Shown here: piece by piece, positions 38,167 to 50,577 of the stretch | Layout: every line of letters begins with the position of its first letter | How positions within the stretch are numbered: position 1 is the stretch's first letter | Assembly: GCF_030272615.1 (NCBI RefSeq) | Contig: NC_081413.1 | Coordinates: 187,952,669-188,016,668, forward strand | From: Cryptomeria japonica | Taxonomy: Eukaryota; Streptophyta; Pinopsida; Cupressales; Cupressaceae | DNA: 64,000 nucleotides | Reading direction: 5' to 3' | The notes under the pieces: model-generated | Seen by the model: only the letters and a program-made list of their open reading frames with translations | What the model was told of the DNA's origin: nothing | The model's database searches: none | Position numbers and translations under genes: made by a program

Positions 38167-41100
38167 TCAGCTGATCCCCCCTAATGACACATCCCGCACC
38201 CCCAAGAGAGCTCGCAACTGCTGGAGCTTACTCTCGGTGAAAGGTTTGGTGAATATGTCAGCAACCTGCTCTACTGTAGGACAATACTGCAAATCAATGA
38301 CCTGCTCCTGAATGAGCTCTCGGATATAGTGCATATGAATCTCGATGTGCTTGGTCCGCTGGTGCTGGACCGGGTTCTTCAAGATCACAATAGCACTTTG
38401 ATTGTCGCAATGTAGAACTGTCGGTCGTGGAGTGGTGAATCCAAACTCTGTGAGGATCTGCTAGAGCCAAATGGTCTCAATCGCTGCGTTAACAATGCCT
38501 CGATACTCAGCCTCAGTCGAAGAGAGAGCAATAGCATGTTTCTTCTTGCTCTGCCAACAAATGGGGCCCAAACCAAGGTGAAAACTGTAACTAGAAGTAG
38601 ACTTACGATCATCAAGATCGCCAGCCCAATCTGAGTCTATGTAACCAACCAAGCGAAGTCCTATGCCTGCTGCATAGTGAATCCCGTAGTGATGTGTACC
38701 CTGGATGTAATGAAGGATGCATTTGGTGGCTTTCCAATGAAGCTCATATGGTTTCTGCATGAAGCGGGAAACCATGCCAACTACAAATGAAATATTAGGG
38801 CGTGTATGAGTCAAGTAGATGAGACTACCCACAAGCTGACGATACAAAGTGGCATCAACTGATGGAGAAGAACACTAAGCCTCAAGCTTGACTCCTGAAA
38901 GAAAGGGAGTTAGGGCAGGCTTACAATCAACCATATGAAAGCGTACAAGTAGATCAAGAGCATACTTGGGCTGCGATAGTGTAATCCCGGAAGGTGACTA
39001 TGAAATCTCTATCCCAAGAAAGTAGTGCAAAAGACCAAAGTCAGTCATAGCAAATCTGTCATGCAAAGCAGATTTGACCCTGCCAATGATGGATGAAGTA
39101 CTCCCTGTAATGATCAAGTCATCAACATAGAGCACAAGTATCAAGTGAGAGTCATCCTGTTGCAAAATGTAGACATTCGGATCAGAATGACACCTAGTGA
39201 ACCCTACGAAGAGAAGAAAGGAATCCATCTTGGCGTACCAAGCTCTGGGGGCCTGCTTAAGGCCATAGAGAGATTTCCTTAGTTTGCAAACCAAGGAAGT
39301 ATCCTGGATGAAACCCTGTGGCTGCTCCATATAAATCTCTTCATCAAGATCACCATGAAGAAAAGCACTCTTCACATCCATCTGATGTACAACCCAACCA
39401 TGAGCTGCAGCAATAGCAAGTGTCAAATGAATGGAGTTCATCTTGGCTATCGGTGCAAAGGTCTCAGAATAATCAACACTTGCAACCTGCAAGAAACCTT
39501 TCGCAACAAGCTGAGCCTTATACTTATCCACACTACCATTCACTGCAAACTTGGTCCGATAGATCCACTTACATCAAACCATCTTTCTCCCCTTAGGGAG
39601 ATGGACTAGATCCCATGTGTTGTTCCTCATCAAGGAACTACACTCTTCCTTCATAGCTTGGTCCCACTCAGGAACCCCTCATGCTTCCCTAAATGTCTGT
39701 GGATCGGAAGCGGTAGCAATGAATGCATGTGGAAGATCCTGATGTTGTGATCAAGTTCTTCGTGTATCTGAAGGATCCCCAACAAGAGAACCCACGGACT
39801 CAAGTGTCTGTCGAGCCCAATGAGGTCTAGGTGGAGGTGGAAAATGAGGCTCCTCAACTACAAGTGGACCCTGCGGAGGTGTTACCCTGCGAGTCGGAGT
39901 TCAAGGAGTCTCATCATCTGAATCACTAACATCACTATCCACAATGGAGGAAGGTGGAGGAGGTAGAGAGGCTAAGCTAGGAGAGCTTTCCTCAAAGTGA
40001 ACACTCCTCTCAATGAACACCTCATGTGTCTCTGGATCCATCAATCTGTATGCCTTAACACCCTCAGGATATCCAACAAATATGCAAGGCCAACTCTGAG
40101 GTTCCAATGCCTTGTGTTTCTGCGGAGGTATGCGAGCCCATGCTGGACACCCAAAGACTCTGAAATGTCTCACAATCAGTTTCCTACCAGCCCAAGCTTC
40201 AAAAGGAGTAATACCTTGCAAAGCTTTGTGAGGAACCCGATTCTGGATGTGTGTGGCATAACTGATAGCCTCTGCCCAAAAAGCGGGATCAAGAGAACGT
40301 GCATGTATCATATAGCTAGCCATTTCTTTGAGAGTTCTATTCTTGCGTTCTGCAACCCCGTTCTGCTGTGGAGTGTATGCGACAGAATGTTGAAGATCAA
40401 TCCCCTTAAATGTACAAAAATCCTCAAGTCTTTTGTTCACATATTCCCTTCCATTATCTGTGCGAAGAATCTTGACCACTTTCCCTGATTGCTTCTCCAC
40501 ACGAGTCTTGAAGTCCTGAAATCTGTCAAATACTTCACTTTTATGAATGAGAAAGTAGACCCAAGTGAAGCGGGAGTAGTCATCAATGAAGGTGAGAACA
40601 TAGCGGGCCTTACTAAATGAAGGTGATGGAAATGGACCTGCTACATCGCTGTGAACAAGTTGAAGAACTTCCAAAGCTCTCCAAGCTTTCCCTTTATCAA
40701 ACTTCTCTTCGGGATGCTTGCCCATGGAACAACCTGAACATACACCCTCTGAAAAACTGATTCGAGGTAGACCTGTGACCATGTCTTTAGTGCTTAGCTG
40801 CTGAAGATAGCGGTAGTTGAGGTGACCAAACTGCTCATGCCATAGCTTACTTTCTGAATTTGAATGAGTAAGCAAGGCCCTAGAAGGTGAACTTGGCACA
40901 AAGTGGGAAAATGAATAAAGCCTTGAGTTGTCATTGACTTGTCCCACTGCTACCAAGGCATCATCATCAAGTTCCTTTACCACAACTGAATCTGGTGTAA
41001 ACTCAACCTTTTTCCCATTCCCATAGTGAGTGATTTGGTAGATGGAGAGAAGGTTGGTAGACAAGTTAGGAACATAGAGAACATTCTCAAATGTTCTATC

Positions 41101-42237
41101 ATCCATGTCAACTGAACTTTTCCCTTCAACCTCTACTTGTGTATCATCACCTATGTAAATGTGAGGTACCTTAGATGGCTCCAATGAAGAAAACTGCTCC
41201 TTTGTAGAACCCATGTGATATGAGGCACCCGAGTCAAGTATCCATTGCTGTGAAGAACCTGTTGTAGCCACAAATGCTTGCCCTTTTCCCTTAGACTGTG
41301 AGGAAGAGGAAGGAGATGAATCCTTCTTTGTGTAAGTGGATGGCAAGTTGATGTTGTTTTTCTTAAGAAGATTGGTTAACTCATCAACTTGCTTTGCGTG
41401 GCATCGATGCTCATCATGACCATACTTCTTGCAATATGCACAAGTTGGTTTATCCTTCTTAGGTGGTGTCCCCTTCTTGGAAGAGGATGAAAAATTGCCT
41501 TGTGATGGAGAGGATGATTGTCCTTTTTCCTGGTGTGGCTTAGACTTAGAGTGCTTCTTCTTCTTGTTGGAATCTTTGCCTTGACTTCCTTGATTCCCTT
41601 GATTAGCCACCAAAGCCTTGGACTTTGAAGACTTGAGAAACCCCATGTTCAGCAACTTAGATTGTTCCAATATTAACATTTCTGTGAAAGCATCAAATGA
41701 AGGCATAACATAAGAACTCCCCACTGTCAAATGATGAGTTTGGAAGCTAGACACAAATGCTGCATATTCTGGTGCAAGCTTGTCCAACAAGTTGAATATC
41801 AACTGAGCATCCTTTTTGTCAATTCCACAATCCTTAAGCTTTGCTCTTAGCTCATTTGCTTTGGTGACATAATCTTGGATTGTATCAAAACTCTTGGGAT
41901 CCAAGTTGGTGAGCTCATTGTCAATCTGATAATCTCTAATTTCATCAACTTGACCGTACAATTTCTGAAACATATCCCAAGCCTCTTTGATTGTTTTACA
42001 CTTCTCAATATGAAAAATGAGGTCATCTGATACATACTTGCGCAAAGTTCCAAGAGCCATGCAATTCTTTGTGAGCCATTCTAATTGAGCATTTGGATCA
42101 ACCTTAGGATCAGGTGGTGTTGTTATTGTTCCATCTATGTAATGTGTGAGACCATTTTCCATTAATTTACTCCATACTTTAATTTTCCATGATGCATAAT
42201 TATGTGGAGTTAAAGGTGGAAATTTATTAGGACTCAT
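38167..42237 (-). pseudogene. Copia-2 Gag-Pol polyprotein, full length with seven stops
   Basis: From ATG 42237 (MSPNKFPPLTPHNYASW; an in-frame ATG at 42282 adds 15 residues) the frame is open for 778 codons to TGA 39901. It covers Gag, the knuckle CAYCKKYGHDEHRC, protease WILDSGASYHM, and integrase HSDVAGP, RTDNGREY, NGVAERKNRT, all intact. Beyond lie RT (MDVKSAFLHGDLDEEIYMEQ, LYGLKQAPRAWYAKM, LYVDDLIITG) and RNase H (DSDWAGDLDDRKSTS, STEAEYRGI, LHCDNQSAI), ending at 38167. Stops at 39901, 39751, 39679 and 39574 (TGA) and at 38998, 38875 and 38461 (TAG) share this one frame. Pol would copy and integrate the element; this copy cannot make full-length Pol. Confidence 0.95.
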
Positions 42238-43792
42238 TGCAACAAAAATGGAAAGAGCACAAAGAGAGGCACAATCACACAAGACACTCCCCCAAATTCA
42301 CTCAATCAAAGAACCCCCCCCACAAGTGATGATTTGGCACTTTATAATTAGTGCGTATACAATGGGCCACTTGCAAAAAATGGCAAAGTGGACTTTTGAC
42401 TACAATTTTACAACTGACTCAATAAGGCCAAAAGAGACTGAAACTGATAATGCAAGAGATCTAACTAAGATCCAAGCAATTTACAAGTACCTAATAGGCC
42501 AAATAAGACCAATATCTGAAAGTACAATTTCCACTCAAAATCTCTGAAATTTGATCATATTTTATGAAAGTAGACAAAAAAATATGCACTTTCAAAAAAA
42601 ATGGCACCTGAGAAGGAGGTCATATGAGCTCAAACGAGGCCTTTGAAGTTGCAGAATTGAGGATTGGACAGGTACAGCTGAGAGAATCCAAAAATTCTGA
42701 AAAACCTATGCACCAAAATCAGAAAATAACAACACCACTGCGAAGATCATGAAATTTTAGCCCATTTCAAAAAAAATTGCACCAAAAAAGGAGCAAAAAT
42801 GAGCAAGCTATGGCCTTTCAAAGTTGGACTGCAAAACTGAAAAGCTCAATGGAGAGGGGTCAAATTTTTTTCAAAAAGCTGCTGATGTGGCACTGACATC
42901 AGAAATTCACTATCTTAAATTTGACGCCCGTCTAGCCATCACAAAAATGTCACCCCCTTGCGTGGCATCCATACTGTACAGATATGCTGACTGTGTGCGA
43001 TGACGTGGTGTACGGCTGGACTGTGTGGCACGAGTGACATGGCGTACAGATGTTGATGTGGCACTGTGCAGTGTGTACGGTGGTCGACCACGGGCCAGTG
43101 GCCGCCTGCCACGTGGCGGACACGGGTTCGTCGGTTTAGTGACCACCGGCGGAGGATGGCGTCGCTGGAGGTGGGAGCGGGTTGCCGGAGTTGCCGAAGG
43201 TGGAGGGAGCTGCCCGAGGTCCTGGCCGGCGGCAGTGGCTAGGTCCCGGCCGACGGGAGGAGACTTGGGCGCCGGTGACTGAGAGGGCCGACGAGAGTTT
43301 GGGTTGCCGGCGGTGAGGCTGGTCGGCGCGAGTCCCGGCAGCACGATACACGGCGGCGGTGGGCTACTCCGGCTCGGCGGCGGCGGGCGACGTGGACCTG
43401 CGACAACGCAGGTACGACCTGCAAGCTGCGTAACACGTAGGGTACGCGGGGGGGGGGGGGGGGTCTGCGGACCCCCAAACAATGCAAAAAAAAAAAAATT
43501 TTGATATTTTTTTTATTGCTTTTTTTTTTATTTTCGAATTTTTTTTTTTTTTTTCGAAAAATATTTTTTTGAAATTTTTTTCGAAATCCGTACGATAATA
43601 GCCAAAATGGGAAAAAAAAATTTCTCACCAAAAATAGGTCGACTTTATAGTCGAAATTTATGGAAACGGCCTCCCGGATTCAACGGTGATGTCCAAATCG
43701 CTGTACGACGCCCCCAAAAAATGAAGATCCCCAAATCCAAAAATAGAAGCCTCCAAAGTGTCTCCAAAAAACTGATCAATGAAGCCCCAATA
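42238..43792 (-). other. Copia-2 leader, including GC-rich island
   Basis: A 1.55-kb leader between primer site and gag, long for a copia element. The part nearest gag is A/T-balanced; 42950-43450 is strongly GC-rich (CGG/CCG-rich) and ends in a run of 17 or so G at 43448-43464, followed by A/T homopolymers at 43488-43600. The minus strand has an open stretch of 190 codons (43482-42910), rich in Pro, Arg and Ser, with no known domain. Composition alone could keep it open. Confidence 0.7.
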
Positions 43793-43804
43793 GCTTTGAT
43801 ACCA
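43793..43804 (-). promoter_or_regulatory. Copia-2 primer-binding site
   Basis: The minus strand reads tggtatcaaagc directly after the 5' LTR end, one base from TGGTATCAGAGC, the initiator Met tRNA primer site. Confidence 0.92.
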
Positions 43805-44252
43805 TGTAGGATTTTGCCAAGATCAAGGGCACAATGAAAAACATAAAAAGAGACAATAGAATGACAAGAACAAGCTGTATTCTCATCAATATGCAAATGA
43901 TCAACTGGATTAACCAATACAATGAATATAGGCCTGCTTATATAGGCAAGGCCATATGGATGTATGAGCACACCAATATGACATGTGGCTCAATGAGAAA
44001 CAAGGGTAGGTAAGAAATACTAGGGGTAGGTAGGAGAAATAATATAATATTCCACAATAGGTGGATGACCCACCGAATGTGGAGTGTAACAGCAAAACAA
44101 GACCACAAAAGGTGGAATTTCTCCTACAAGCTCTATCCCTATGTGCACACTTCCCTAAGTGTCTCAAATCCAAACTACGAAGAGATGCATTATTCTAAGT
44201 TAACTTAAGTAAGTGTAATAATATCCAAAATGAATATTTATTTACACCAACA
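43805..44252 (-). repeat. Copia-2 5' LTR
   Basis: 448 bp with intact TGTTGG...CCTACA ends on the minus strand. The TATA box (ctatataagcagg) lies at 43935-43947. GATAC follows at 44253-44257. Confidence 0.95.
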
Positions 44253-44257
44253 GATAC

Positions 44258-45620
44258 ACTTTCAGCTAAGAAGAAGCATGAAGAAGTTGATGCATTTCTT
44301 GCAAAATTTTGCCCTCATTGTAGACAACGAAAGAAGGATTGTAGATGTAAAATGGTTGCAAATGTGGAGGTTCCTGACTTCAAACTAGTACAAGGTGAGG
44401 ATGAGCAAGTCTTCTATGTTGCTCAAAGAAGGCCAAATTTCCAAAGACAAGGTATGCCTCCTGATCCACTTTCTTTTTCTGGTTATAGTGGAAATTCTTA
44501 TGTACCAAATAACCAATGGCAATCACCATATGCTCAAAATTTTGGTAATTATCAAAACTAGTATGGTTCTCAACGCCAAGGGAAACATTTTGCTAATCAA
44601 ATGCCATAGTGGCAGCAACCACAAGGGAATTGGTATCCACCTCAGGGCCAAGGAGGTCAGTTTCAAGGGAATTGGCAACCTACTCCACAACGGAGGGGGG
44701 GTCAGCCATGGACTGCCTAATATTTTGGTTATCAACAGCCGAGTCAACAGCCACAACTGCTTGCAATAATGCCTCCTCCTACAACCACTGTTGTCCCACC
44801 TAAACCAACGCAGTTGCCCACTTAACCAATGCCAAACCCTAATATTAAATCTCAGCAACAACAACAAGTTTATTCAGCTGATTTTAATCAATACCCAACC
44901 TATTCTCTATCCCTAAGTGATATTCACCTCTGATCTGGGACAACTCTGCCTAATCCATCTCCTCCAGTTATCACTAAGGTACAAGAAGAACAAGAAATCT
45001 CTAATCCAACAGATACAATACCTCAAAAGCAGATATTACCGCTATTTCCCCAGAGATTGCAAGAAAAGAAAGTTCTCACAGAACAAGAGCAAGGTTTTGA
45101 TATTATAGATCAACTAAAACATGTTTGTGTTAAAATTCCATTGTTGCAAGCAATAAAAGATGTTCCTATATATGGTAAGGCACTGAGAGAAGCATGTCTA
45201 AAAAAGCCTGGCAGGAAGAAGAAGGATCCACAAACAGTGCATGTTATGGGTCAACTGGCAGATATTATGTTAGACAAGGTTGTAATTCCAAAATATTCTG
45301 ATCCAGGTAGTCCTGTTGTAAGTATAGTCATTGATGGCAGCTAGATAAGAAATGTTTTAATTGATTTAGGGGTAGCCATTTATGTGATGACAAGAGAAGT
45401 AATGAAACAACTTGAAATCAATAGTCTAAGGCCTACACCCATAATTCTACACCTTGTTGATAGCTCTACAGTGAGACCTGATGGTATGATTGAAGATGTG
45501 GTGGTTATTTTGGATTCCTGGGAATACCCTGTAAACTTTATGATTATCTCTAAAGGCAACACTGGGAGGATATCCGGTGATTTTGAGAAGACCTTGGCTT
45601 GCCACGACTGATGCATATAT
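44258..45620 (+). pseudogene. Athila Gag C-terminus and protease
   Basis: The frame resumes in register with 37451 and reads AKFCPHCRQRKKDCRCKM, a Cys-rich zinc-binding segment. A long Gln/Pro/Tyr-rich region (44400-44900) with five stops follows, then FDIIDQLKHVCVKIPLLQAI and the protease with LIDLGVAIYVMTREVMKQL, where the family has LIDLGxxINVM, plus DVVVILDSWEYPVNFMI. The protease catalytic Asp is present. No frameshift was found; only stops interrupt. Confidence 0.82.
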
Positions 45621-47162
45621 TGGATGACTATTTCAGATTGGAACTCTACAAAAACATTAGCTTTGTATTCTCCTGCACAACCTCAGTTGGATAAAAAACA
45701 AGCCGTTTGGCCTATTTTGGGAGAAGAATATGAGGAAGTTGTCACTATTAATCACCTTATGATGATTAATCTAGGGTCATTTATGCAACTACGTGATGAA
45801 GATTCAATTCTTTATCAAATTCTGATAAATGAGTTGATACATGAACAACAATTGCAGGAGTTGGTACCAAATATTGCAGATTTAGACTTTCCTGCAGCCA
45901 CTGATGTATTGCATACTATGTTGCCACAGGAAGTCTGTACTTCTCATTTTTCTGATATGTCCTAGATTGATCTTACTACCAAGATATAAGTTGATTTCAA
46001 TAAATGTTTGAATATCAATAGAGATCTTTCAGATACTCAAAAAGGGGGCCTTGTAGACTTGCTGAAATGTCAAAAAAATGCTTTTGCATGGGATTACAAG
46101 GATATGCATGGAATAAATCCAACAGTTTGCACCCACCGTATCTATATAAAAGAAGAATGTTGCCCACTCAAATAGCCACAAAGAAGAATCAATCCTGCAT
46201 TAAAAGAAATAGTTAAAGAAGAGTTGCAGAAGTTGTTAAAGGCCGGGTTTATCTATCCTATCTCTGATAGCCAATGGGTATCACCTTTTGTAATATTCCC
46301 TAAGAAATGAGGAAAATGGAGGGTATGTGTTGATTATAGAGCCTTGAATTTAGCAACAAGAAAAGATCATTTTCTATTACCATTCGTGGATCAGGTATTG
46401 GATTCTTTGGCTGGTAAAAGATATTTTTCATTTCTTGATGGATTCAGTGGTTACGATAAGATTTGGATAGCCCCAGAGGATCAAGAAAAGAAATAATTTA
46501 CTTGTCCTTGGGGCACATATGCATATTTTGTTCTTCCTTTTGGGTTGTGTAATGCTCCAGCCACTTTTCAAAGGGCAGTGATCAATATCTTTTCTGATAT
46601 TTCTCAAGACATCATGGAAATCTATATGGATGACTTTACAACTTATGGTTCTGAATTTGAACAAGCATTGGAGAACCTGAAAAAAGTTTTGCAACGATGT
46701 GAGTACTATAGTCTATCATTAAATAGTGAGAAATGCTTCATCTTGATGCAGGAAGGAATAGTCCTTGGTCGTCATATCTCTATAAAAGGCATACAGGTGG
46801 ACCCAACAAAAATTAAATTCATTCAACATATTAATGCTCCAGTGAAGAAAAAAGATGTAAGAAGTTTCCTTGGTCATGCTGGATACTATAGAAGGTTTAT
46901 CAAAGATTTAGGCAAAATTGCAAGTCCCTTATATTCACTGCTTACCAAGGATATTGAATTTAAATGGACCTCTACATGCAATGAAGCTTTCTTGAAGTTT
47001 AAGCATGCCTCGACCCAAGCACTAGTTCTTAAAGGTCCAAATTGGTCTTTACCATTTCAAATTCATACAAATGCATCTGATTATGCAATAGGGGTAGTAT
47101 TAGGACAGGAGATTGACAACTTGGAAAGTGCAATATATTATATTAGCAAGAACTTACAGTGA
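45621..47162 (+). pseudogene. Athila reverse transcriptase and RNase H N-terminus
   Basis: A continuous frame with stops at 45963, about 45987, 46170, 46308, 46494 and 47160. RT motifs: KAGFIYPISDSQWVSPF, GKWRVCVDYRALNLATRKD, RYFSFLDGFSGYDKIWIAPE, YFVLPFGLCNAPATFQRA and IYMDDFTTYG, with YMDD intact. Then LGHAGYYRRFIKDLGKIASP and RNase H HTNASDYAIGVVLGQ, IYYISKNLQ. YMDDF and LPFGLCNAPATFQR are typical of Athila/Tat RT. Confidence 0.92.
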
Positions 47163-48842
47163 CTTGAGTTGAATTACACAGTCACTGAAAAGGAAATATT
47201 AGTTGTTATATATGCACTCAACAAATTCAGGCACTATATCACATGATATCCCATATTTGTGCATACAGATCATACAGATCATACTGCAATCAGATATCTC
47301 ATGAATAAGCCTTCAATTACTGGTAGATTACCTCATTGGTTATTGTTGATGCAAGAATTTGATATCACAGTTGTTGATAAACCAGGGAAGTCTAATGTGG
47401 TTGCAGACTATCTTTCAAGACTTCAGTTACAAGAAGATTCTACAGTACTAGATGATGCTTTTCCCGATGAACATTTATTTCTTATACAAGCTCACACTCC
47501 TTGGTATGCTGATATTACCAACTATTTAGCTACTGCTAAAATGCCAATTCATTTCTCTCCTAAGGAAAGAAGGTTGTTAGTAGAAAAAAGTTTTAATTTC
47601 TCATGGATTGCTGATTGTTTGTTTTATATTGGTCATGACCAAGTCATGAGAAGATGTGTAAGGGAAGATGAAACATATGATATCCTGCATGCATGTCATG
47701 ATGAGCCATGTGGAGGACATTTTGCTGTCAAAAGAACAACACTCAAAATACTAAATATAGGATACTATTGGCCCACATTACATAAGGATGCAACACAGTA
47801 TACAAGAAAATGTGACAGATACCAGCATATGGGAAGACCTACTAAATCTAATGAGATGCCATTATATCCACAAATATTAGTTGCACCATTTTATAAATGG
47901 GGATTAGATTTTGTTGGCCCAATTGATCCACCTTCTAATGGAAAATCCTACATTTTGGTATGTACAGATTATGTAATGAAATGGGTGGAAGCTTGTGCCA
48001 TGACACATGCAAGAGATAACAAGGTGGCTGAGTTTCTTTATGAGGAGATATTTACAAGATATGGAGTACCAAGAGAAATTGTATCAGACCAGGGCCCACA
48101 ATTTACTTCAACATTGATTGTAGCTTTGGTCAATGAATACAATATAAGGCCCAGAAAATCTACTCCATATCATCCACAAGCTAATGGAAAGGTAGAAGTT
48201 ACAAATAGGGAGCTTGAGGCTATTCTTACCAAAACAATATCTGTTCATAAAAAAGATTGGTCTCATAGGCTTTCAGAAGCAATTTGGGCATACATAACAA
48301 CTTGAAAAACACCAATTGGTTTTATACCTTTTGAGATGGTTTATGGAAAAGTAACAATGATTCCTATTGAATTTGAGCATAAAACTCTAAGGACAAATTT
48401 TCAATTAAATATGACACTATCTAAAGCACAAAAGGAACGTATTCAACAATTGAAAGCTCTGGATGAATGGAGGAAAATGGCTGTCCAACAGACAAAATTG
48501 ATCCAAAATCAGCGGACAAAGTGGCATGATAAATATATCAAAGAGAAGAAGTTCAAAGCTAGTGACTGGGCACTATTGTATGAATCCAGATATAAAGATA
48601 CTATGGGGAAGCTACAAACCAGATGGTTAGGTACATATGAGATAGAAGAAGTTTTCAATAATGGAGCTGTTCGTTTGACCACAATTGACCTTGTTCGGTT
48701 TAAGCTTTTGGTGAATGGTCACCGATTGCGTTTGTATCATAAGCCAGCCACTAAAGAGAAGTTACTACAACATTTTGCCCAAAAGGATGAAACAAAGGTT
48801 CCTGCAACAACTGGTAAGGTTCCTGGTTCCTACAACAACTGA
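47163..48842 (+). pseudogene. Athila RNase H end, integrase and C-terminal domain
   Basis: ELNYTVTEKEILVVIYALNK, a TGA at 47244, then 348 open codons: FDITVVDKPGKSNVVADYLS, the zinc domain CHDEPCGGHFAVKRTTLKIL ... YWPTLHKDATQYTRKCDRYQ (last Cys replaced by Tyr), catalytic motifs WGLDFVGPID, SDQGPQFTS and HPQANGKVEVTNRELE. A TGA at 48303 sits where the family has Trp. The C-terminal part TRWLGTYEIEEVFNNGAVRL ends at 48840. A 9-bp duplication gives HTDHTDHT at 47262-47279. Integrase inserts cDNA; loss of one zinc ligand suggests inactivity. Confidence 0.92.
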
Positions 48843-49395
48843 TCAGCTTCCTTCTGCAATTGAGAAAAGTAATAAAGGTAAGGTTCCTGCACCCATTGCA
48901 GTGAACATGCTTACCGCTTCATCATAAATATTTCCATGTCTTATGGGAATATTCTTCTCCATAAAAAAAATTCCATCCACGTCATTCCATCCCACTTTCT
49001 TATCTGTCATTTCACCATCATTTTCATACGACTGCAGGTATGTACATATTATATTTTATTTTAATTACACATTTATGATTTCATTTTGATTATGCTTCCT
49101 AAATCCGCGTACACTCCCCTAAATCTCGTCAGCTTGTGTGAACACGTGCTAGGTTAAGTTGGGGGGGGGTGTTTTATGGTTTGATTCCCAAAGTTAGTAA
49201 TTATTTGTCATTTTCGGTACTTAGAATTGATTGCTTGCCATCATTGTTTTAACAAGATATTCTTTCACGCAAAGAAGTAATAAATTTTGCCGCTAATTTG
49301 GAGATATGTATGGAATTTTACATTTTGCAAGTTTGTTGCATATTTTGGTTCTCTGTTTCTCAGGTGCAAGGTGTTCTATACTAACAGAGTAAGAA
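48843..49395 (+). other. Athila spacer between pol and 3' ORF
   Basis: A non-coding spacer. It contains aagttggggggggg (49155-49168), an internal polypurine tract as seen after pol in Athila elements, and an intron-like stretch from gcag|gtatgt (49038) to tttctcag|gtgc (49363). The latter is T-rich with a pyrimidine run before the AG. The 3' ORF ATG follows 33 bases later. Confidence 0.6.
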
Positions 49396-50577
49396 ATGGG
49401 TGGAGATCCAATCCACCATGAGCCAACAATCCATGAAGGGTTGCTGGAGGATTCTCTTTGTGAGCATTATTTTAGACACCATGGCTGGATTGATTACTTT
49501 TTGAAAAATAGAGATTTTAATGAAGAAATTGCTGCAAAGTTTATGCATTCCTTCAATGAAGGAGAAGCTATGGTTAAAGGTTTAAGGGTTATTGCTACGG
49601 AGCAGTGGATAGATGAAGTAACAGGGTTGCCGCAAGAAGGAGAATTGTTTCCAGAATCAAAAGATGCAAGGAGCACTAGGGCAAAGTTTACACTTCCCAC
49701 AAATGGACCTCTAACGGTGGACAAGCAAGGAACTAGAAGGGTTTCCCTACCAGCAGAGTGGCCTTAGGTAGTTTTATATGTCATGAAATACATTACTTGC
49801 GAAGGGAGATATTCAAATCTACATTCACCATATTTTGAATTACTTAGTCATTTACGACATGGCTGGAGGATGAATGTCCCTAATTTTCTATACCACCTCA
49901 TTTCTACAAGTGCTAAAGAAACGCAGAAGAATTGAAATCATTCTATCAGCCATCATGGTTTGGTTAAATTGCTTGTAGAACGTTCTCTTAGAGACGTTTC
50001 ACAGATGGAATGGGGGGTATTTGAGGATATATTGTAGTTTAGGGTTGAAGATGCTCCTGTTGAAGATGCTCTTATTGCAAAGGATCCACCAGTTGAAGAA
50101 GAAAATATTGCAGATCCCTCTTCTCCCGTAGTTGCTTCAAAGGATGATTTGCTCGTTGTCGAAGGAGCTGTGGTTATTGTGGAAAACGAGATGGTTGAGG
50201 CAAATGTGGAGAAACCCTCCACTTCTCGTCAAAGAGATTCACCACTTGATAAGAGGAAAGGGAAGGAATTGGAAATAAATGAAACAGATGAAGAACCTAT
50301 GGTTCAGCCGCATGCAACTCAAATTTCTCCTGCAGCCAAGAGGCGTAGGTCAAAAAGAAAAAATCTTGTAGCAGAGCCACATGTAGAAACCATTCCTGTA
50401 GCCACTCCAAAAGTTTATGTGAGAATAACATGGAGTAGGACCCATAAGACTCATCCAACAGGTGATCCAACATAGGTTATTGCAGTGGAAACATCAGAAG
50501 AAGGGAGCCCTACAAATGTTGAAATCGAGGAAGAAGGTAATGAAGATAGATTGTCAAATCTTGCTTTTGTGGCACAA

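Larger units (their letters stand above)
37452..44252 (-). mobile_element. Copia-2: young Ty1/copia element in Athila gag
   Basis: 6801 bp, minus strand, two 448-bp LTRs, perfect GATAC duplication. Right to left: LTR, primer site, a long GC-rich leader, a single gag-pol frame from 42237 to 38167, polypurine tract, LTR. I count 12 differences between the LTRs (about 2.7%), so it is the youngest complete element here. All seven breaks in gag-pol are TGA or TAG stops; there is no frameshift. Confidence 0.95.

Noticed and set aside
39901-42282. 793-codon intact frame as a possible host gene
   Set aside because: Clear copia Gag-protease-integrase inside an LTR-bounded element with matching GATAC duplications.
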